Assembly (NCBI RefSeq): GCF_002236105.1
Contig: NZ_NIWU01000003.1
Location: forward strand, 622,501 to 686,500
Direction: 5' to 3'
Source: Pseudomonas umsongensis
Lineage (GTDB): Bacteria; Pseudomonadota; Gammaproteobacteria; Pseudomonadales; Pseudomonadaceae
Length of the DNA stretch: 64,000 nt
This document shows, piece after piece, positions 25,201-34,810 of this stretch. Below the pieces are notes generated by a model. That model was not told the origin of the DNA, did not search any database, and saw only the letters and a list, made by a program, of their open reading frames with translations. The position numbers and the translations under genes are program-made. The stretch's first letter is position 1. Each line of letters opens with the position of its first letter.

Positions 25201-25975
25201 GTACGTTGCCGACCCAATGTTCCTGGATCGAACTGATTTCAGCAGGTGTCATGTCGGCGAGGACTTTATCCAGAATGCCGACCAGCATTTTGTTGTCACG
25301 GGGTACACCCATTGCCAACTGGTAGCGGTAGGGGGTTTCGCCGCTGACGTACAGCCCGTCGAGTTTGAGCTGGCGCAGACTCCAGACGCTGGAAGCGAGA
25401 TCGCCTACCACGGCGTCTACTTCATCGGTAGCCAGCGCCTGTAAAGCGGAGCTGACATTGGGCATCGCCACCAGGTTCAAATCGGGATGGTGGGTGCGCA
25501 ACAGTTCGTGAGGTGCGTAGTTTTCCACTACGGCGATTTTTAGCCCGTACAGGTCTTTGAGTTTGCGCGGTTGGGCGCCTCCGACGTGCGCCAGGATGAC
25601 GATCGGGAAGTCCAGGTAGGGACGGGTGAATGACAGGTAGGCCTGGCGTTCCGGGGTCGACATGATGCCCGGCAAAAGGTCCAGCTTGCCTTGCTTGGCC
25701 TGGTCCAGTACTACCGTCCAGCTCACGGGCTCAATGGGCGTGAGCTTGATGGCCAGCCGCTGGCGAATACGGTCGATATAGTCTGCAGCAAGGCCCTGGT
25801 AACGCCCCTGGTCGTCGCGAAACTCAAAGGGCGGCCAGGATGCATCGACACCCAGGCGCAGGTCCGGATGGGCCGCCAGCCAGCTACGTTCTTCGTCAGT
25901 GAGAGTCAGCGCGCCAGCCGTTGCGGTCCAGGTCATCAGCGACAGCAAAAAACACACGGTCGGCAGTCTGGGCAT
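22229..25975 (-). CDS. rmcA: Membrane multi-PAS GGDEF/EAL cyclic-di-GMP enzyme, RmcA-type
   Basis: 1248 residues from ATG 25975; upstream in-frame starts lack a signal peptide at their N-terminus. In order: signal peptide (MPRLPTVCFLLSLMTWTATAG), periplasmic SBP_bac_3 domain (LRLGVDASWPPFEFRD...), membrane helix (GLPGLLLLIAVLAAVI), about four PAS domains, GGDEF (ARLGGDEFIIL) and EAL (GAEALIRW). Both catalytic motifs are intact, so synthesis and hydrolysis of c-di-GMP are possible. In P. aeruginosa the gene in this position next to rpoD (PA0575) is RmcA, a redox/phenazine-responsive regulator of biofilm c-di-GMP. The gene begins on the far side of the rpoD terminator. Confidence 0.85.
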   Translation of the reverse strand: MPRLPTVCFLLSLMTWTATAGALTLTDEERSWLAAHPDLRLGVDASWPPFEFRDDQGRYQGLAADYIDRIRQRLAIKLTPIEPVSWTVVLDQAKQGKLDLLPGIMSTPERQAYLSFTRPYLDFPIVILAHVGGAQPRKLKDLYGLKIAVVENYAPHELLRTHHPDLNLVAMPNVSSALQALATDEVDAVVGDLASSVWSLRQLKLDGLYVSGETPYRYQLAMGVPRDNKMLVGILDKVLADMTPAEISSIQEHWVGNVLDHRTFWSDLLVYGLPGLLLLIAVLAAVIRVNRRLSSEIARRVNLEQELRSSEYHYRGLVESLSAIAWEARMSDFTYSYVSPHAEDLLGYPLSHWLIPGFWRNIIHPADLTRAQSFCDHEVLAGRDHTLDYRVITADGRCIWVRDIVSLIEHGHEPVMRGLMIDISETKRTEEALRLSEQKFASVFQQCPDILVIARLSDGCLLEVNDAFEEQIGLKAEDVIGQTATDLNIWGIPGVGPGLLQRLQAGSIRNLEMPFRRSNGQVFTGLISAEPFDLDTTPALVVVVRDITQLKETQQQLQTSEEKFAKAFHASPDGLLLSRQSDGLLLEVNEGFSRITGFNSAMSVDRSALDLGIWVNLNERKQMLDLLHRDGFVRDFSCHIRRSDGQIRLCEVSSRPLPIGDDDCMLTIARDITERHLMQEKLQQAATVFESTAEGVLITDTQQHISAVNRAFTEITGYSESEALGHTPRLLASGLHDSAFYAAMWHQLTDEGHWQGEISNRRKNGELYPSWLTISAVRNRNNFITHFVAVFADISSLKHAQAKLDYQAHHDPLTGLPNRTLFESRLLNALNHQKENGGQGAVLFLDLDRFKHINDSLGHPVGDLLLKGIAVRLKEQLRDIDTVARLGGDEFIILLPGLQQPSDADNIATKLLNCFTAPFQAGEHEFFISSSIGTSLYPKDGSDVATLIKNADAAMYRSKAKGRNRVESYTCDLTAQASERVALEHELRRAIERNELHLCYQPKISLDDYRLVGAEALIRWRHPTFGEVPPEHFISLAEENGMILQIGDWVLETACRQMFEWNQMYEGLGPLSVNLAGAQLRQPNLLGRIEQLLKDNRLNPGCLQLEITENFIMSQAEEALAVLHQLKHLGVQLAIDDFGTGYSSLSYLKRLPLDILKIDQSFVRGLPDDPHDAAIVRAIIALGRSMQFTVIAEGVETQAQQQFLAAEGCEQIQGYIVSLPLPPDEFAATFLRTAVMDFSDSTAAKPSL

Positions 25976-26065
25976 AACGGTCTCGTTATGGCTCGGGGAA
26001 TGTTTCGAGTGTAGACGGGCAAATTGGCGGGTGGGGTGGAGCGGGGGAATTATCTGCAAAAACAA

Positions 26066-26089
26066 AACCCCCGGCCTGGGCCGGGGGTT
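26066..26089 (-). terminator. rpoD terminator
   Basis: AACCCCCGGCC / GGCCGGGGGTT stem just after the rpoD stop; on the reverse strand it is followed by TTGTTTTTG. Strong GC stem with U-tract. Confidence 0.85.
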
Positions 26090-26095
26090 CTGGTA

Positions 26096-27943
<1,848 letters not shown>

Positions 27944-28010
27944 AACACCCTATCCACTGAAGGTCTTGGCGGGCAAAAAACAAGCCGAGGATTATACCTG
28001 AGCTATGACC

Positions 28011-29981
28011 TCACGCGCCAGTTGAGGTCGGGTTTGATGCGGAAACATTCTGTTTTAAGAGGTCGCGCATCTGTTTAGCTATCTGAATTTGCTCTTCAGC
28101 CGACAATCCCGGCTGCCTTGCTTTCTTGATGAGGTCGTCGAGGGTCTGCGTGTGCTGGCCCGCGGATAACCTAGTAATGGTGTCTAAAAACTGTTGTTCA
28201 AGGTTATCGCCGTCAATTAGCCATTCCTTTTCTGCGAGGGCTCTCAAGAGACGTCCTTGCTCTGTACCGTGCCAACGGGCCATCAACTGAATAGAGTTTA
28301 GCCCAGGATTTTTCTGCACAGCCTCGATCAGGGCGATTAGTACTTGAGCGTACGTGTTGCTCTCGTTGGCAAAATGATCGGCACTCTCAACTTTTTTGGC
28401 CAGTTGCGGGTGGTGAATCAGTGTGCGCAAAGCGATAAGCGTCGGGGCTTCCACTGCGACTGGCTTGCGTGGGGCGTAAGGCTCGTCGCGATCACCGCGC
28501 TTGCCGTTCTTGCTCCAGGGTTTCTTGTCCCATTTCTTGCCGCCGGCCCCGGATTTCTTCGGCGTCCACTCCTGCTGGGGCGTGTAGGCCTCCTGGGGTT
28601 GGTGGAAGTCGGAGTAGTCCGGCATGGCATCGTAATCCATGCCAGGGTCATAGGCCGGTGGCGCGTCCTGAGGCGCGCTGTGTACCAGTTGGCTCACCGC
28701 CTCGCCGCTCAGTCCGGTGATTTCCAGCAGCCGCTGGCGCATCAGGGTGCGCAGGTTGGCGCCGGGGACCTTGTCGATCAGCGGTGCGGCGAGGGTGGCC
28801 ATGTGGGCCTTGCCTTCGAGCGAGCGAGGGTCGGCCTCTTCGGTCAGTTGTTGGAAGAAGTAATCGGCCAGCGGCTGCGCGTGCTGGTTGATCCGTGCGC
28901 GAAAGGCGTCGGTGCCTTCGGAGCGGACCAGGGTGTCCGGGTCTTCACCCTCGGGCAGGAACAGGAATCGCGCGCGGCGACCGTCCTGCAGGCTTGTCAG
29001 TGTCGCTTCCAGTGCGCGCCAGGCCGCATTGCGGCCGGCCTGGTCGCCGTCGAAACAGAACAGCACGCTGGGCACGACTCGAAACAGTCGTTTCATGTGC
29101 TCTTCGCTGGTGGCGGTGCCCAGGGTCGCGACGGCATTGCGCAAGCCTTGCTGGGCGAGGGCGATGACGTCCATGTAGCCCTCGACGACGATGATTTCGT
29201 CGAGGTTGCGATTGTTCTTGCGCGCTTCGTACAGGCCGTAGAGTTCCTGGCCTTTATGGAAGACCGGAGTTTCCGGTGAATTGAGGTACTTGGGTTTGTC
29301 GTCGCCCAGCACCCGGCCACCAAACGCGATGATACGCCCGCGACTGTCGCGGATCGGGAACATCACGCGGTCACGAAAGCGGTCGTAGCGTTTGCCGGTT
29401 TCGGCGTTCTCGATCAGCAGGCCGGCATCAATCATGGCTTTTTGTTGCAGGGTATCGCTGCTCAAGTGCTTGAACAGGTTGTCCCACCCAGGTGGCGCAA
29501 AGCCCAGGCCGAAGTCCCGGGCGATTTCACCGGTCAGCCCGCGACCTTTGAGGTAGTCCACGGCGGCTTTGCGTGCCGGATGACTTTTCAGGGCGGCGCG
29601 ATAGAAATCGGCGGCGGCTGTGAGCAGTGGGTACAGCGGCGAGTCGGTTGGCTGCCGCGGTTTGTGCGAGCGCCCACTTTCTTCGCGGGGGACTTCCATT
29701 CCGGCGGCTTTGGCCAGTTCCTCGACAGCCTGGGGGAAATCCAGGTTGTCGTGGTCCATGATGAAGCCCAGGGCATTGCCGCCAGCGCCGCAGCCGAAGC
29801 AGTAATAGAACTGCTTGTCGGGGCTCACGCTGAAAGAGGGGGTTTTCTCTTTGTGGAACGGGCAGCAGGCCGTATGGTTTTTTCCGGCCTTTTTCAATTG
29901 CAGGCGCGAGCTGACCACGTCGACGATGTCGGTGCGGTTCAGAAGGTCGTCAATGAAGCTCTGGGGAATTAGCCCGGCCAT
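28011..29981 (-). CDS. dnaG: DNA primase
   Basis: 656 residues. The CHC2 zinc finger reads CCPFHKEKTPSFSVSP then FYYCFGCGAGG. The TOPRIM domain has IIVVEGYMDVIALAQQG and FCFDGDQAGRNAAW, with the acidic catalytic residues present. The C-terminal DnaB-interacting domain ends the protein, after a Lys/Pro-rich linker around residues 450-500. It makes RNA primers for replication. It lies between rpsU and rpoD on the reverse strand, as in most gammaproteobacteria. Confidence 0.97.
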   Translation of the reverse strand: MAGLIPQSFIDDLLNRTDIVDVVSSRLQLKKAGKNHTACCPFHKEKTPSFSVSPDKQFYYCFGCGAGGNALGFIMDHDNLDFPQAVEELAKAAGMEVPREESGRSHKPRQPTDSPLYPLLTAAADFYRAALKSHPARKAAVDYLKGRGLTGEIARDFGLGFAPPGWDNLFKHLSSDTLQQKAMIDAGLLIENAETGKRYDRFRDRVMFPIRDSRGRIIAFGGRVLGDDKPKYLNSPETPVFHKGQELYGLYEARKNNRNLDEIIVVEGYMDVIALAQQGLRNAVATLGTATSEEHMKRLFRVVPSVLFCFDGDQAGRNAAWRALEATLTSLQDGRRARFLFLPEGEDPDTLVRSEGTDAFRARINQHAQPLADYFFQQLTEEADPRSLEGKAHMATLAAPLIDKVPGANLRTLMRQRLLEITGLSGEAVSQLVHSAPQDAPPAYDPGMDYDAMPDYSDFHQPQEAYTPQQEWTPKKSGAGGKKWDKKPWSKNGKRGDRDEPYAPRKPVAVEAPTLIALRTLIHHPQLAKKVESADHFANESNTYAQVLIALIEAVQKNPGLNSIQLMARWHGTEQGRLLRALAEKEWLIDGDNLEQQFLDTITRLSAGQHTQTLDDLIKKARQPGLSAEEQIQIAKQMRDLLKQNVSASNPTSTGA

Positions 29982-30463
29982 GGCGTTCTCGTCATCTGCG
30001 CTGAAAAGGAACCGAAGCGAAGGGTAGCTGAGCGCGGGTCATTACTTGAGGCGCGCAAAGTGTGCGGCTCGACCGGTATCGCCTGCATGATCGCTGTCGG
30101 GAAGTGTATCTGCCGAAAATCCACTGACGTTACTGCTCATCAGTATTCGACTATTTGAAAATGTTACGCTGAATCCGGCTGCGACCAGTCAATGGTCTCG
30201 GATAGCTCGTAATTCGGCACGCAAACAGGTGCCTTGGGCTGATCGTCGTGAGAGGAATCAGTGGGTGTGCTCGTCAGTAGCCTTGAAAGGCTCGTCAGAA
30301 AAGACGTGCACCGCTGGCAAAAGAGCCAGGTCTGACGCGGTGAAGCAGATTTGTCTCAGTCGCATCTGCGGCTTCGACGGTGAAGCATCAAGCGTTTTAC
30401 GCAAATGCCATAAGCCCGGCTCAGAGCCGGGCTTGGCAGAAGCTTGCTACGATCGTCTGTGTA
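29982..30463. other. dnaG upstream region, no gene seen
   Basis: About 480 bp between rpsU and dnaG. In some pseudomonads (P. aeruginosa) a GatB/YqeY-domain gene sits here; no such frame is present on the reverse strand. It contains the rpsU terminator hairpin at 30412-30434 and presumably a dnaG promoter. Confidence 0.55.
30412..30434 (-). terminator. Hairpin after rpsU
   Basis: AAGCCCGGC-TCAGA-GCCGGGCTT, about 30 bases after the rpsU stop. The U-tract on the reverse strand is short, so it may attenuate rather than fully end transcription into dnaG. Confidence 0.7.
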
Positions 30464-30679
30464 TTAGTACAGACGAACGGCGCGGCGCTGTTCGCGCTGA
30501 ACTTTCTTGGCGTGACGCTTAACAGCGGCTGCTGCTTTGCGCTTACGCTCAGAAGTTGGCTTCTCGTAAAATTCGCGGCTACGAACTTCAGCCAGTACAC
30601 CGGCTTTTTCGCAGGAGCGCTTGAAACGACGCAGAGCTACGTCGAAGGGTTCGTTCTCTTTTACTTTGACGGCTGGCAT
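30464..30679 (-). CDS. rpsU: 30S ribosomal protein bS21
   Basis: 71 residues: [20 protein letters not shown] then basic C-terminal segments [19 protein letters not shown]. The size and the very basic C-terminus match bS21, a small-subunit protein aiding initiation. It is the first gene of the macromolecular synthesis cluster and divergent from tsaD. Confidence 0.97.
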
Positions 30680-30878
30680 CCAGAGCTACCTTCATTCATT
30701 ACCGGGGTCAACATCCTCGCGGCAAAAGAGCACTTGAAGACGTCGGTTTTTAAGGGTTGCGGATGTTAACCCCTCATCGCACGGAATGCAAAGCCTCTGA
30801 TCGAAAACCGCTGGTCGGGGCATCACGCGACGACTATTATGCGCGCCTTCGAATTCAGCCTAAACAAGGCGCAAACCC

Positions 30879-31904
30879 ATGCTAGTACTGGGATTAGAAA
30901 CCTCTTGCGACGAAACTGGTGTCGCACTCTACGACAGTGAACGAGGCCTGCTGGCCGACGCGCTGTTCAGCCAGATCGACCTGCACCGTGCGTATGGTGG
31001 CGTAGTGCCGGAACTGGCCTCGCGTGATCACGTCAAGCGCATGCTGCCCTTGATTCGTCAGGTCCTGGCCGAAGCCGACTGTGTGCCAACCGAGATCGAC
31101 GCCATCGCTTATACCGCGGGCCCTGGCCTTGTCGGTGCCTTGCTGGTGGGTGCTTCCTGCGCTCAGGCACTGGCCTTTGCCTGGGGCATTCCGGCGCTCG
31201 GCGTGCATCACATGGAAGGTCACTTGCTGGCACCGATGTTGGAGTCGCAACCGCCGGAATTCCCGTTCGTCGCTTTGTTGGTGTCGGGCGGCCATACGCA
31301 GTTGGTTCAGGTCGACGGGATCGGCCAATACACGCTTCTGGGTGAGACCCTGGACGATGCCGCGGGCGAAGCGTTCGACAAAACCGCGAAGATGATGGGG
31401 CTCCATTATCCGGGTGGGCCGGAAATCGCTCGGCTGGCAGAGCAAGGCGTAGCAGGGCGTTTCGTCTTTCCGCGTCCGATGTGCGACCGCCCTGGCCTGG
31501 ACTTCAGTTTCAGCGGCTTGAAAACCTTCGCCCTGAACACCTGGCAGCAGTGTGTGAGTGCCGGGGACGACGGTGAGCAAGCCCGTTGCGACATCTCGCT
31601 GGCGTTCCAGCAGGCCGTGGTGGAGACTTTGACCATCAAGTGCAAGCGTGCCCTGAAAGCGGCTGGCATGAAGCGCCTGGTGATCGCTGGGGGCGTCAGT
31701 GCCAACAAGGCGTTGCGCTCTTCCCTGGAAAAGATGCTAGGCGACATGAAGGGCGATGTTTTTTACGCCCGTGCGCAGTTCTGTACCGATAATGGCGCCA
31801 TGATTGCGTTTGCGGGCTGCCAACGCCTGAAGGCTGGTCAGCAGGAAAGCCTGGCGATCAGTGTGCAGGCGCGGTGGCCGATGGAGCAGTTGTCGCCCCT
31901 GTGA
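30879..31904 (+). CDS. tsaD: tRNA N6-adenosine threonylcarbamoyltransferase
   Basis: 341 residues. The Kae1/TsaD metal-binding motif HHMEGH carries His111 and His115 as in E. coli. The N-terminus MLVLGLETSCDETGVALYD and the GGVSANKALR segment are typical of the ASKHA fold. TsaD transfers the threonylcarbamoyl group to A37 of ANN-decoding tRNAs. It is transcribed away from rpsU; a TATTAT element at about 30835 could be its -10 box. Ends 23 bp from the convergent plsY. Confidence 0.97.
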   Translation: MLVLGLETSCDETGVALYDSERGLLADALFSQIDLHRAYGGVVPELASRDHVKRMLPLIRQVLAEADCVPTEIDAIAYTAGPGLVGALLVGASCAQALAFAWGIPALGVHHMEGHLLAPMLESQPPEFPFVALLVSGGHTQLVQVDGIGQYTLLGETLDDAAGEAFDKTAKMMGLHYPGGPEIARLAEQGVAGRFVFPRPMCDRPGLDFSFSGLKTFALNTWQQCVSAGDDGEQARCDISLAFQQAVVETLTIKCKRALKAAGMKRLVIAGGVSANKALRSSLEKMLGDMKGDVFYARAQFCTDNGAMIAFAGCQRLKAGQQESLAISVQARWPMEQLSPL

Positions 31905-31927
31905 TGAAGCGTACTCATGCCGGGCTG

Positions 31928-32497
31928 CTAAAAATGCCGTTCGCGCCCCGCAAACAGGTCGCGTAGATTGCCCCGGTGGCGCCAGACGATCATGCCGGTC
32001 AGGGCGCACATGGGCAGCAGTGCTGCCGGTTCTTGCCAGGCCAGCAGTGGCAGGGTCAAGGGCGTGGCGATCAAGGCGGCCAGCGAGCTGGTGCGGGTCA
32101 GGTAGAACGTCAGCAGCCAGGCACAGACCGCCATCAAGGCTGCAGGCGGGTATAACCCCAGCAACATGCCGGCAGCGGTGGCGACACCCTTGCCACCGCG
32201 AAAGCGGAAGTAAAGCGGGAACAGGTGACCGATGACGGCGCAAACGCCGACCCAGGCCTGATCCTGCAGTGACAGGCCGGCGGCACTGGCGACCAGTACA
32301 GGCAGCAGGCCTTTGCAGAAGTCGCCGAGCAGGGTCAGGATGGCGAGTTTCTTGCCGGCCAGGCGCAACATGTTGGTGGCGCCAGCATTGCCCGAACCAC
32401 TCATTCGCGGATCGGGGTTACCGGTCAGGCGGCTGAGCAAGATGGCGAAGGACAGCGAGCCGAGCAGGTAGGCGAGGATCGCCAGTAACCAAAACAT
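31928..32497 (-). CDS. plsY: Acyl-phosphate:glycerol-3-phosphate acyltransferase
   Basis: 189 residues of a polytopic membrane protein: LLAILAYLLGSLSFAILLSR at the N-terminus and several further hydrophobic segments. The glycine-rich loops SGNAGATNMLR (motif 1) and FRGGKGVATAAG (motif 2) are diagnostic of PlsY. It makes lysophosphatidate, the first step of phospholipid synthesis. It is divergent from folB (75 bp) and convergent with tsaD. Confidence 0.95.
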   Translation of the reverse strand: MFWLLAILAYLLGSLSFAILLSRLTGNPDPRMSGSGNAGATNMLRLAGKKLAILTLLGDFCKGLLPVLVASAAGLSLQDQAWVGVCAVIGHLFPLYFRFRGGKGVATAAGMLLGLYPPAALMAVCAWLLTFYLTRTSSLAALIATPLTLPLLAWQEPAALLPMCALTGMIVWRHRGNLRDLFAGRERHF

Positions 32498-32571
32498 GCT
32501 AACTATTCCGGGCGAGGACGCCCTGATTCTAACGGCGCATTGCGCCCTTGTCGTGTAGCGGAGAAAAGTGC

Positions 32572-32928
32572 TTGGACAGAGTGTTTATCGAGGGCCTGGA
32601 AGTCGACACCGTGATCGGTGCCTATGACTGGGAGCGAGGCATCCGACAGTGCTTGCGGCTTGACCTGAGTTTCGCTTGGGACAATCGTCCAGCCGCCGCT
32701 GGCGATGACCTGTCCCTGGCGCTTGATTATGCGAGCGTTTCGTCGCGTATCCAGGCCTTTGCCGAACAGGCACAGTTTCAACTGGTCGAGACCTTTGCCG
32801 AGCGCCTGGTTGAAGCACTGATGAGCGAATTCAAGATTACCTGGATGCGTCTCAAACTGACCAAGCCAGGTGCGGTTCCTGCTGCTACAGGTGGCGTGGG
32901 TGTGGAGATCGAGCGCGGATGTCGCTGA
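32572..32928 (+). CDS. folB: Dihydroneopterin aldolase
   Basis: 118 residues from a TTG at 32572 (GGAGA upstream), giving MDRVFIEGLEVDTVIGAYDW, the family start; extending upstream gives no better codon. Contains the conserved Glu and the Lys of MRLKLTKPGA near the C-terminus. It converts dihydroneopterin to 6-hydroxymethyl-dihydropterin and glycolaldehyde in folate synthesis. The next gene, folK, overlaps it by 10 bp and takes the product. Confidence 0.92.
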   Translation: MDRVFIEGLEVDTVIGAYDWERGIRQCLRLDLSFAWDNRPAAAGDDLSLALDYASVSSRIQAFAEQAQFQLVETFAERLVEALMSEFKITWMRLKLTKPGAVPAATGGVGVEIERGCR

Positions 32929-33437
32929 CTCAGGTGTATCTCGGGCTCGGCAGCAACATCGAGCGCGAAACCCATTTGCAGGCCGGCCTGGATGCCCTGG
33001 CGAGCTTTCTCGTGGATATGCGTTGCTCGGCGGTCTTCGAAAGCCAGCCGGTGGGGATCAAGAGCGGGCCGTTCTTCAACTTCGTGGTGTCGGCTTATAC
33101 CGACTTGCCGTTGATGGAATTGGATCGCCGTCTGAAGTTTATCGAAGCGGATAATGGGCGTTACGCACCCGATCGCCGAGGTTTGCCTCTGGATATCGAC
33201 GTTTTACTCTTCGGTGATTTGGTGGGCAACTTCGATGGCCTGGTGCTGCCGAGGGCGGAAATTCTTAAAAACGCCTTTGTGTTGTGGCCGCTGTCGCTGA
33301 TTGCTCCGGATCGCGTGCACCCGGGCGTAGGTAAAAGTTTCGCCGTGTTGTGGGCCGAATCGCAGATTGACCAGGTGTTGGCGCCAGTGGCTTTCGAATG
33401 GCGCGGTGAGCAACTGACACCTTTGAATTTGTTGTGA
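32919..33437 (+). CDS. folK: 2-amino-4-hydroxy-6-hydroxymethyldihydropteridine pyrophosphokinase
   Basis: 172 residues. The N-terminus VYLGLGSNIERETHL is the HPPK signature, and PLDIDVLLFGD holds the paired Asp residues that bind magnesium. It pyrophosphorylates the pterin made by FolB. Overlap with folB implies coupled translation. A palindromic REP unit follows the stop. Confidence 0.94.
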   Translation: MSLTQVYLGLGSNIERETHLQAGLDALASFLVDMRCSAVFESQPVGIKSGPFFNFVVSAYTDLPLMELDRRLKFIEADNGRYAPDRRGLPLDIDVLLFGDLVGNFDGLVLPRAEILKNAFVLWPLSLIAPDRVHPGVGKSFAVLWAESQIDQVLAPVAFEWRGEQLTPLNLL

Positions 33438-33450
33438 TTTAACTGACGCC

Positions 33451-33516
33451 TTCACGAGCAGGCTCGCTCCCACAGGGTTCAGTGCAACCCTTGTGGGAGC
33501 GAGCCTGCTCGCGAAG
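33451..33516. repeat. REP-type inverted repeat pair
   Basis: Arms TTC(A)CGAGCAGGCTCGCTCCCAC and its near-perfect inverse GTGGGAGCGAGCCTGCTCG then CGAAG, separated by about 17 bases. It lies between the convergent folK and cca, where it may serve as a shared terminator. Confidence 0.85.
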
Positions 33517-33520
33517 CTTT

Positions 33521-34747
33521 TCAGGACGACGCCTCTTTGTAAGCTTTCAATGCCTTGAGCCGCTCTCGCTTGATCGCCTCACCCAATTCAGGCCCTTTAA
33601 ATCCCTGCTCCAGCAAAGGCTGAACCGCAACGCTGCGCGCCGCCGTCGCTGCCCCGCGCAAATAGTCCGCCTGTGGATAACTTCTCTCCTCCAGTCCCTT
33701 GCGTCCGCGTGCATCCATTTCGCATGCGGCGAGAAACTCTTCGAACCGCTGCGGTCGACGGAAAACGTCAAAGCTCTGCAGTAGCTCGAGCAAAGTAGAT
33801 GCCTTCAGCTCCAGCGCGCGATGCCCGTGGGTGTGATATTCGCCCACCAGTAGCGCCAACTCCTGGCAATCCCTTGGCGCCTTGAAGCGTTCGTTGACCG
33901 CCTTGATCAGCTTCAGCCCCTTGGACTCATGGGCGATATGGCGAGGCCATTGCTCCTCTGGCGTCAGCCCTTTTCCCAGGTCATGCAGCAGGCAGGCCCA
34001 GCGTACGGTCAGCGGTTGTTTATGGTGTGCCGCTTGCTGAAGCACGCTCAGGGTGTGGGCGCCGGTGTCGATTTCCGGATGGTGTATCGCGGGCTGCGGT
34101 ACACCGAACAGCGCGTCGACTTCCGGCATCAGCACTTTGAGCGCACCGCAGGCGCGCAACACCTCGATAAACACCTGTGGCTGATTTTCCATGAGGGCGC
34201 GGGAGATTTCTTTCCAGCTGCGCTCCGCCGTCAGCGCCTGGAGTTCGCCAGACTCACTGAGTTGGCGCATCAGTTTGAGGGTTTCGGTGGCGACAGTGAA
34301 CCCAAGCTCCGCGTAGCGTGCCGCGAAACGGGCAACGCGCAAAACCCTGAGGGGATCTTCGGCGAACGCGGGGGAAACGTGGCGAAGTATTCTAGCCTCG
34401 AGATCGCGCTGGCCGTGATAGGGGTCGGTCAGGTTCTGTTCATCGTCTTCGGCCATCGCATTGATCGTCAGGTCGCGGCGAATCAGGTCTTCTTCCAGTG
34501 TCACGTCAGGGCTGGCGTGGAACGTGAACCCGCCGTAACCACGCCCGCTTTTGCGTTCGGTCCGGGCAAGGGCATATTCCTCGCCGGTTTTCGGGTGAAG
34601 AAACACCGGAAAATCAGCGCCTACCGGGCGAAAACCCTTGGCGAGCATTTCTTCAGTGGTCGCACCGACCACGACGCGGTCGATGTCGGTGACTGCTATG
34701 CCGAGCAAGCGATCACGTACGGCACCGCCAACTTTATAAATCCGCAT
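33521..34747 (-). CDS. cca: Multifunctional CCA tRNA nucleotidyltransferase with HD domain
   Basis: 408 residues. The class II nucleotidyltransferase head is seen in YKVGGAVRDRLLG and DIDRVVVG, then RRDLTINAMAEDD. An HD phosphohydrolase domain follows: ACLLHDLGKGLTP. The enzyme repairs or adds the 3' CCA of tRNA, and the HD domain adds phosphatase/phosphodiesterase activity. It is convergent with folK. Confidence 0.95.
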   Translation of the reverse strand: MRIYKVGGAVRDRLLGIAVTDIDRVVVGATTEEMLAKGFRPVGADFPVFLHPKTGEEYALARTERKSGRGYGGFTFHASPDVTLEEDLIRRDLTINAMAEDDEQNLTDPYHGQRDLEARILRHVSPAFAEDPLRVLRVARFAARYAELGFTVATETLKLMRQLSESGELQALTAERSWKEISRALMENQPQVFIEVLRACGALKVLMPEVDALFGVPQPAIHHPEIDTGAHTLSVLQQAAHHKQPLTVRWACLLHDLGKGLTPEEQWPRHIAHESKGLKLIKAVNERFKAPRDCQELALLVGEYHTHGHRALELKASTLLELLQSFDVFRRPQRFEEFLAACEMDARGRKGLEERSYPQADYLRGAATAARSVAVQPLLEQGFKGPELGEAIKRERLKALKAYKEASS

Positions 34748-34810
34748 GAAAAACCTCCGTTAGCTCGACAGGATAACCTTTACGTCGAGCGTTCGGAGGC
34801 ACAACCAGGA

